DNA of 10,697 bases from Fidelibacterota bacterium TCS55 (lineage in GTDB: Bacteria; Fidelibacterota; Marinisomatia; Marinisomatales; TCS55): the NCBI GenBank assembly GCA_905182385.1, contig CAJJBS010000054.1, forward strand, positions 1 through 10,697, in the 5' to 3' direction. The stretch's first letter is position 1; each line of letters begins with the position of its first letter. A program made the translations under genes and the position numbers. Positions 6,211 to 10,697 of this stretch are shown here, piece after piece. The notes below the pieces were generated by a model. The model was not told where the DNA came from. It searched no databases and saw only the letters and a list, made by a program, of their open reading frames with translations.

Positions 6211-6989
6211 TTTTTATGTATTTCATCTGAAATTTCATCCCAGAATTTTATTCTAGATTTCATACAAGCTTTAGCTGCATTAGTAGCTTCAGTCCACTTC
6301 TTTTCATCATCTGAACAAAGTTCTTTAACCATTCGTAAAGCTAAAGGTGTATGCTCATTTTCATCTAAGCCAATATGCCGATCAAGATAATATATAAATG
6401 ATTTTAGTTTACCTTGAAGTGAGCTATCGATTTCTCTAATAATTTTTCTAAACATATCGGGGATTACTTCTTCTCTGCCAAATGTAAACATTGAGGCTAC
6501 CACATGAGAAGGTGCGCCATCAAGTATTTGAAATGTATTATTTACAAAGTTTGAAGCAGCTTGAGGAGCATTGCTTATAATCAATGCTTCCATAACATTT
6601 GATGATTTTATATTATGTAAAAATTGGTTAATAGGATTTATATCGGTACCGGCTTGTATCATTGCATGGCAATACATTTCAAAATGGCTCATATGTTGTC
6701 CATGGCGATCCATATCTGATTCTTCTTCAATTACAATTTCATTTACTAGTCTTGCCGGAGTACCTTTACCTGATGGAATCCAGGGTACATCTACACAAGT
6801 AAGTTGATTTTGAAGTGATTTTAGAATTGACATAAAATCCCAAACAGCAAAGACATGATTACTCATAAAAACTTGTAATTGGTCTATATTTTTTATAGAA
6901 TTATAAATTTTATGATTTTGAAGATTCTCGCGTTCTTCTTGAGTTGCATCAAGAATTTTTAGAATATCATTTTTTAGGAACCAGGACAT
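6207..6989 (-). CDS. DUF3050 family protein (haem-oxygenase-like fold)
   Basis: This 260-residue protein has the hallmark blocks of DUF3050: NHVFAVWDFMSILKSLQ near the N-terminus, then LTCVDVPWIP, RLVNEIVIEEESD, MSHFEMYCHAMIQAG, MFTFGREEVIPDMF and YYLDRHIGLDENEH. The family has no firmly assigned function; its predicted all-helical fold is like haem oxygenase and related diiron oxidases. The Glu of the EEESD block, the His of SHFEMY, the Glu pair of FGREEVIP and the Asp/His of LDRHIGLDENEH could be metal ligands (inference). I chose the ATG at 6989; an in-frame GTG at 7001 would add four residues (VLTK region) but has no ribosome-binding site either. It lies 42 nt after gcvP on the same strand with no terminator between, so it is probably co-transcribed. 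Its tail overlaps the convergent ABC-F gene. Confidence 0.82.
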   Translation of the reverse strand: MSWFLKNDILKILDATQEERENLQNHKIYNSIKNIDQLQVFMSNHVFAVWDFMSILKSLQNQLTCVDVPWIPSGKGTPARLVNEIVIEEESDMDRHGQHMSHFEMYCHAMIQAGTDINPINQFLHNIKSSNVMEALIISNAPQAASNFVNNTFQILDGAPSHVVASMFTFGREEVIPDMFRKIIREIDSSLQGKLKSFIYYLDRHIGLDENEHTPLALRMVKELCSDDEKKWTEATNAAKACMKSRIKFWDEISDEIHKN

Positions 6990-7031
6990 TTTAGTTAACA
7001 CTAATCTATATAGATAAATTAAATATTATTT

Positions 7032-9860
7032 TTATTCTTCTTCGTAGTCTTCTATAGGAGGACAAGTACAAATTAAATTACGATCTCCAAATGCATTATC
7101 AACACGACCAACAGATGGCCAATATTTAAATTCTTTTAGCCACTTAGCAGGGTATGCTGCTTGATTTCGTGAATAAGAATGATTCCAATTATCATTTGTA
7201 ACAACTAGCGCAGTGTGGGGAGCATTGGTAAGAGGGTTATCTTCCTTATCTAAACTTCCGTTAATAATATCTTCAATTTCTTTTTTAATTAAGATCATAG
7301 CATCACAAAATTGGTCAAGTTCTTTTTTGGACTCACTTTCTGTTGGCTCTATCATTAATGTTCCAGCAACAGGAAATGACATTGTTGGCGCATGGTAGCC
7401 ATAATCAATCAATCGTTTTGCAACATCTTCATCAGAAATATTATGATCTCTTTTTAATGGTCTAAGGTCTAAAATAAACTCATGTGCTGAGTATCCTTTT
7501 GAACCACGATATAATATTGGGTAATGATCTTTTAATCTATGAGCCATATAATTAGCATTAAGAATAGCAATTTCGGTAGAAGCTCTTAAACCCTCACTTC
7601 CAAGTAAAGCAATATATGCCCAAGAGATTGGTAGAACGCCAGCGCTTCCAATTGGCGCGGCGGATACGGCATGAATTGCTTTCTCTGAATTATTTAGAGT
7701 AAAATGCCCAGGTAGAAATGGAACAAGGTGTTTAGCCACGCAAATAGGCCCCATTCCAGGTCCGCCACCACCATGAGGGATAGCAAATGTTTTATGTAGA
7801 TTAATGTGACAAACATCTGCGCCGAACTCTCCTAGTCGGGTTAATCCAACCATAGCATTTAAATTTGCACCGTCAAGATATACTTGTCCACCATTTTTAT
7901 GAATCATATCACAAATTTCACCAATAGCTTCTTCAAACACACCATGTGTTGAAGGGTATGTTACCATAATGCCTGCAAGGTTGGTACTGTGTATTTCTAC
8001 TTTAGATTTTAAATCTTCTAAATCAATGTTTCCTTGCTCATCACATTTTATAACAACGACTTTCATCCCTGCCATTATTGCACTTGCTGGATTTGTCCCA
8101 TGTGCTGAGGATGGAATTAAGAATATTTTTCGATGAGGATTCCCATTATCCAAATGATAAGATCTAATAACTAAAAGTCCAGTATATTCACCTTGGGCGC
8201 CAGAATTTGGTTGTAATGAACATCCATTTAGCCCTGTAATATCAATAAGCCAATTAGAAAGTGAATCACATAATTCCTTATAACCTAATGTTTGCTCTGG
8301 AGGTGCAAAGGGATGGATATAAGCAAACTCAGGCCAAGTTATTGGAATCATTTCAGCTGCCGCATTAAGTTTCATGGTACATGATCCAAGGGCAATCATA
8401 CTGGTATTTAAAGTAAGATCTTTTGTCTCTAATTTATGGATATATCGCATCATCTCAGTTTCAGAATGATATTGATTAAAAATATCATGAGTCAGAAAAC
8501 TAGAGGCTCGATTATATAAAAGACTAAAATTATTATTTTGAGATAATTTAGAATTGAAGATTGAAAGGATATCTATCAAGTCATTTTCTGATGTCGTTTC
8601 ATCTAAAGATATTCCAATGTCATTATTTTCAAAATATCTAAAATTTAGATTACTTAATTCAGCAGCTTTTTTCATTTTATCAATAGATTTATTCTTAATT
8701 GATATCCGGATTGAATCAAAAAATTGATCATAAACTATTTTATAACCAGACGCTTTTAATGCATTTGCAAGTATTTTTGTTTTTTCATGAATTCGGTTTG
8801 CAATTGCTTTGATACCTGAAGGACCATGATAAACTGCATACATACTTGCCATGACCGCGAGCAATACTTGAGCAGTGCATATATTTGAAGTTGCTTTATC
8901 TCTCCTAATATGCTGTTCTCTAGTTTGAAGAGCCATTCGTAGAGCTCTATTCCCATTGCTATCAATAGAAACACCAATTATTCGGCCAGGCATTTTTCTT
9001 TTAAAATCTTCTCTTGCAGCTATGAATGCTGCATGAGGACCACCAAAGCCCATTGGGACACCAAAACGTTGTGAATTACCAACAGCTATATCTGCGCCAA
9101 TATCACCAGGCGTAGGTATAAGAGCAAGTGCCATTAAGTCTGTTGCAACTGTAATAAGCGCTCCAGCTTTATGTGCTCGCTCACATATTTCACTGAAATC
9201 AAAAACTTTTCCATCAGTTGATGGGTATTGAATTAACGCTCCAAAGACATCTTCTGTAAAATTAAATTCGTCAAGAGGCTTAATAACTAACTTTACACCA
9301 ATAGGTTCTGAGCGAGTTTTAAGCACATCGATTGTTTGAGGGTGACAATCATCTGCAACCAAGAGTTGGTTTCTTTCTTTTGTAGATCGTAGCATCATAA
9401 CCATTGCTTCAGCGGCGGCAGTTGATTCATCTAAAAGTGAAGCATTAGATATGCTAAGACCTGTCATATCAGTAACCATTGTTTGGTAATTTAGAAGTGC
9501 TTCGAGTCTTCCTTGAGAAATCTCTGCTTGATAAGGGGTATATGCAGTATACCAACCGGGGTTTTCTAATATATTTCGTTGAATGACGGGAGGTGTTATT
9601 GTCCCATAATAACCAGTGCCTATATATGAACGAGCAACTTTGTTTTTTGAAGCAATCTCTTTGATTTTTTTTAGAAGAGAGAATTCATCAAGCCCAGGAC
9701 CTATTTTTAACTCTGATTTAATCTGAATTAACTTAGGAATAGTTTTGTCTATTAAACTTTCAATGCTATCTAGCTTTAAAGCTTTAAGCATTTCTTTTAC
9801 TTCGGATTCCCTTGGACCAATATGTCTTAGCGAAAAATCTTGTGTTATGTCTTTAAGCAT
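7032..9860 (-). CDS. gcvP: Glycine dehydrogenase (decarboxylating), P-protein of the glycine cleavage system
   Basis: This 942-residue PLP enzyme decarboxylates glycine and passes the aminomethyl group to the lipoyl arm of GcvH. It is the long single-chain form with both halves: the N-terminal half begins with the family's FSLRHIGP (residues 9-16) and contains SYIGTGYYGT and PPVIQRNILENPGWYTAYTPYQ. The C-terminal half has the PLP lysine (Lys 690) in INLHKTFAIPHGGGGPGMGP. Length matches the usual 940-960. The ATG at 9860 has no Shine-Dalgarno but is preceded by a promoter candidate about 54 nt upstream of the start codon. The partner genes gcvT and gcvH are not in the window. Its neighbours are a Rieske oxygenase upstream and DUF3050 downstream, both on the same strand. 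Confidence 0.97.
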   Translation of the reverse strand: MLKDITQDFSLRHIGPRESEVKEMLKALKLDSIESLIDKTIPKLIQIKSELKIGPGLDEFSLLKKIKEIASKNKVARSYIGTGYYGTITPPVIQRNILENPGWYTAYTPYQAEISQGRLEALLNYQTMVTDMTGLSISNASLLDESTAAAEAMVMMLRSTKERNQLLVADDCHPQTIDVLKTRSEPIGVKLVIKPLDEFNFTEDVFGALIQYPSTDGKVFDFSEICERAHKAGALITVATDLMALALIPTPGDIGADIAVGNSQRFGVPMGFGGPHAAFIAAREDFKRKMPGRIIGVSIDSNGNRALRMALQTREQHIRRDKATSNICTAQVLLAVMASMYAVYHGPSGIKAIANRIHEKTKILANALKASGYKIVYDQFFDSIRISIKNKSIDKMKKAAELSNLNFRYFENNDIGISLDETTSENDLIDILSIFNSKLSQNNNFSLLYNRASSFLTHDIFNQYHSETEMMRYIHKLETKDLTLNTSMIALGSCTMKLNAAAEMIPITWPEFAYIHPFAPPEQTLGYKELCDSLSNWLIDITGLNGCSLQPNSGAQGEYTGLLVIRSYHLDNGNPHRKIFLIPSSAHGTNPASAIMAGMKVVVIKCDEQGNIDLEDLKSKVEIHSTNLAGIMVTYPSTHGVFEEAIGEICDMIHKNGGQVYLDGANLNAMVGLTRLGEFGADVCHINLHKTFAIPHGGGGPGMGPICVAKHLVPFLPGHFTLNNSEKAIHAVSAAPIGSAGVLPISWAYIALLGSEGLRASTEIAILNANYMAHRLKDHYPILYRGSKGYSAHEFILDLRPLKRDHNISDEDVAKRLIDYGYHAPTMSFPVAGTLMIEPTESESKKELDQFCDAMILIKKEIEDIINGSLDKEDNPLTNAPHTALVVTNDNWNHSYSRNQAAYPAKWLKEFKYWPSVGRVDNAFGDRNLICTCPPIEDYEEE

Positions 9861-9920
9861 TTATAATAATTTGAAATTATGAAAAAATAGAGTTATTCAG
9901 ATAATAAATTTAGAAAAAAG

Positions 9921-9949
9921 ATAGTATGTATGACCAATAGAATTATCAA
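9921..9949 (-). promoter_or_regulatory. Candidate promoter of gcvP
   Basis: On the minus strand TTGATA (9949-9944) and TACTAT (9926-9921) are 17 nt apart, with five and four of six consensus bases. The start would be near 9914, giving a leader of about 54 nt before the gcvP ATG. That is too short for a glycine riboswitch, and I see no such structure. The -35 box lies inside the palindrome at 9940-9955. Confidence 0.45.
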
Positions 9950-9955
9950 TAATTC
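9940..9955. repeat. Perfect inverted repeat over the gcvP -35 box, possible operator
   Basis: GAATTAT and ATAATTC form perfect 7-bp arms around a 2-nt centre. The element covers the -35 hexamer of the proposed gcvP promoter, where a repressor or activator could act. It is AT-rich, in an AT-rich gap, and no copy was seen elsewhere in the window, so the operator role is only a suggestion. Confidence 0.35.
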
Positions 9956-9957
9956 AA

Positions 9958-9971
9958 TTGGCTTAAGCCAA
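9958..9971 (-). terminator. Palindromic hairpin just after the Rieske oxygenase gene, possible terminator
   Basis: TTGGCTTAAGCCAA is a perfect palindrome that can fold as a 5-bp stem with a TTAA loop, 6 nt past the oxygenase stop codon. On the minus strand the following TTGAATTATT is only a weak T-tract. On the plus strand it is followed by GCTTTTTT, a better terminator tail, although no plus-strand gene precedes it. It may be a weak terminator between the oxygenase and gcvP, or a protein-binding palindrome. Confidence 0.4.
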
Positions 9972-9977
9972 GCTTTT

Positions 9978-10697
9978 TTAATTATTTAGTGAATATTTAT
10001 AATATTGATCAAAAGCTGCAAGTAAGCTCTCTTGGCCTGAATAAGGGGCGGGTGAATATTTTTTAGATTGAATTCCTAATTGTGATAACTCAGAAATATG
10101 CCAATCTTGTTTATTTGTCATATCCCAAAAATTTACAGCATCAAGGGTATTGTATTTACTAGAGTTAATAATATCTTTATTAAATAGCCATGAACAATTA
10201 ACAATGCATTTATCAACACCGTTAGGCCAGACAGTATGATACATTACATATTCAGGATGAAGGCTTATTAACATATTTGGAGCAATTGAATAATAATAAA
10301 CTTTATTTAAATCATCTTTATCTACATTATTTAATGGAGGACAGCATAATTGGCCACTTTCAGTTACGCTTTGTTTATCTTTACTTAAATTCATGTATCC
10401 GCCTAAAAAAGGACCTGAGTGCATATCATTTCGACCACCTAAATAAGGTGTTATGGCCGCAAGTTCTGGATGAAGTATTGGACAATGGTAGCATTCACAA
10501 TAGTTTTGTATTACTAATTTCCAATTACCAGCAACATTATATGTTTTTGTTTCTAGAGGGATAAGTTCAGAGATATCCCAATTTTCAAATTTTTTTAATA
10601 TTGGGGAAAAAGCATTCTCAAATTTTTCTGGATGATCATTAAAATTAATAAATATAAAGCCTTCCCATTCTGCGATAGAAATTGAGTGAAGAGGATA
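9978..10697 (-). CDS. Rieske non-heme iron oxygenase, alpha subunit catalytic domain (N-terminus beyond window edge)
   Basis: The visible 239 residues run in frame from the right edge to TAA at 9978. They are the C-terminal catalytic half of an aromatic ring-hydroxylating dioxygenase-type alpha subunit. The 5' end with the Rieske [2Fe-2S] domain is outside the window. The mononuclear iron motif is NYCECYHCPILHPEL, with His ligands at visible residues 71 and 76. A Glu at 68 stands where the Asp bridging the Rieske centre is usual; Glu is known there in carnitine oxygenases such as CntA. The third ligand Asp is expected in NKQDWHISEL, followed by YSPAPYSGQE. ECYHCP and the C-terminal block are close to glycine betaine, choline and carnitine oxygenases rather than true aromatic dioxygenases, so a quaternary-amine substrate is my best guess. 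gcvP follows 117 nt downstream on the same strand. Confidence 0.85.
   Translation of the reverse strand, partial: YPLHSISIAEWEGFIFINFNDHPEKFENAFSPILKKFENWDISELIPLETKTYNVAGNWKLVIQNYCECYHCPILHPELAAITPYLGGRNDMHSGPFLGGYMNLSKDKQSVTESGQLCCPPLNNVDKDDLNKVYYYSIAPNMLISLHPEYVMYHTVWPNGVDKCIVNCSWLFNKDIINSSKYNTLDAVNFWDMTNKQDWHISELSQLGIQSKKYSPAPYSGQESLLAAFDQYYKYSLNN

Noticed and set aside
8756..8977. Minus-strand open frame of 73 codons
   Set aside because: It lies inside gcvP in another frame, where the gcvP frame is conserved throughout.
9861..9977. Glycine riboswitch upstream of gcvP
   Set aside because: Only 117 bp separate the genes, and after the proposed promoter about 54 nt remain. That is too short for the aptamer, and no fitting GC-containing stems are present.
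9978..10424. Short 148-residue protein starting at the ATG at 10424
   Set aside because: The frame continues upstream without a stop to the window edge and includes the oxygenase iron-binding motif, so this ATG is an internal Met.
10277..10564. Plus-strand open frame of 95 codons
   Set aside because: It lies antisense to the Rieske oxygenase, whose iron-binding motif is clear in the minus frame, and shows no family features.

Overview
The window is an AT-rich stretch of bacterial DNA (roughly one third G+C by eye) with tightly packed genes and no mobile elements, rRNA, tRNA or CRISPR array that I can see. The MtaB-type methylthiotransferase strongly resembles Bacteroidota/FCB-group versions (GCKLNYSET near the N-terminus). 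The single-chain glycine decarboxylase, DUF3050 protein, class II DAHP synthase and AT-rich, often Shine-Dalgarno-less genes would suit a marine FCB lineage (Marinimicrobia- or Bacteroidota-like). That placement is an impression from protein sequence, not a test.

Positions 1-2964, minus strand: an aromatic amino-acid locus. In transcription order it is a stand-alone AroQ-class chorismate mutase, a short leader region, prephenate dehydratase (pheA), prephenate/arogenate dehydrogenase (tyrA) and a class II DAHP synthase cut by the left edge. The last three overlap end to start (4 and 14 nt) and must be co-transcribed. They cover the entry step of the shikimate pathway and the branch from chorismate to Phe and Tyr. 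The main discovery is in the 235-bp gap between chorismate mutase and pheA. It holds a 22-codon leader ORF with a Phe-Tyr-Phe-Phe run (3 Phe and 3 Tyr in all), a competing antiterminator fold whose proximal arm contains the leader's own UAG stop codon, and a 9-bp GC-rich terminator with a U-tract. This is the full layout of a ribosome-mediated transcription attenuator, placed so that it controls pheA-tyrA-DAHP synthase but not chorismate mutase. The dehydratase has no ACT (Phe-binding) domain, so control by attenuation may replace allosteric control.

Positions 2965-3038: a 74-bp divergent region with facing, overlapping promoter candidates for the aromatic locus (minus) and mtaB (plus).

Positions 3039-6210, plus strand: mtaB (tRNA t6A37 methylthiotransferase) and, 13 nt later, an ABC-F ribosome-associated ATPase. 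Both act on translation and are probably one operon. The ABC-F stop codon overlaps the stop of the convergent DUF3050 gene.

Positions 6207-10697, minus strand: a Rieske-type non-heme iron oxygenase alpha subunit (catalytic domain only, cut by the right edge), glycine dehydrogenase gcvP, and a DUF3050 protein of the haem-oxygenase-like fold. gcvP has its own promoter candidate with two adjacent palindromes at its upstream edge. The oxygenase resembles quaternary-amine (betaine/carnitine/choline) oxygenases, so a link between methylated-amine breakdown and glycine cleavage is possible but unproven. No gap longer than 300 bases lacks a gene.
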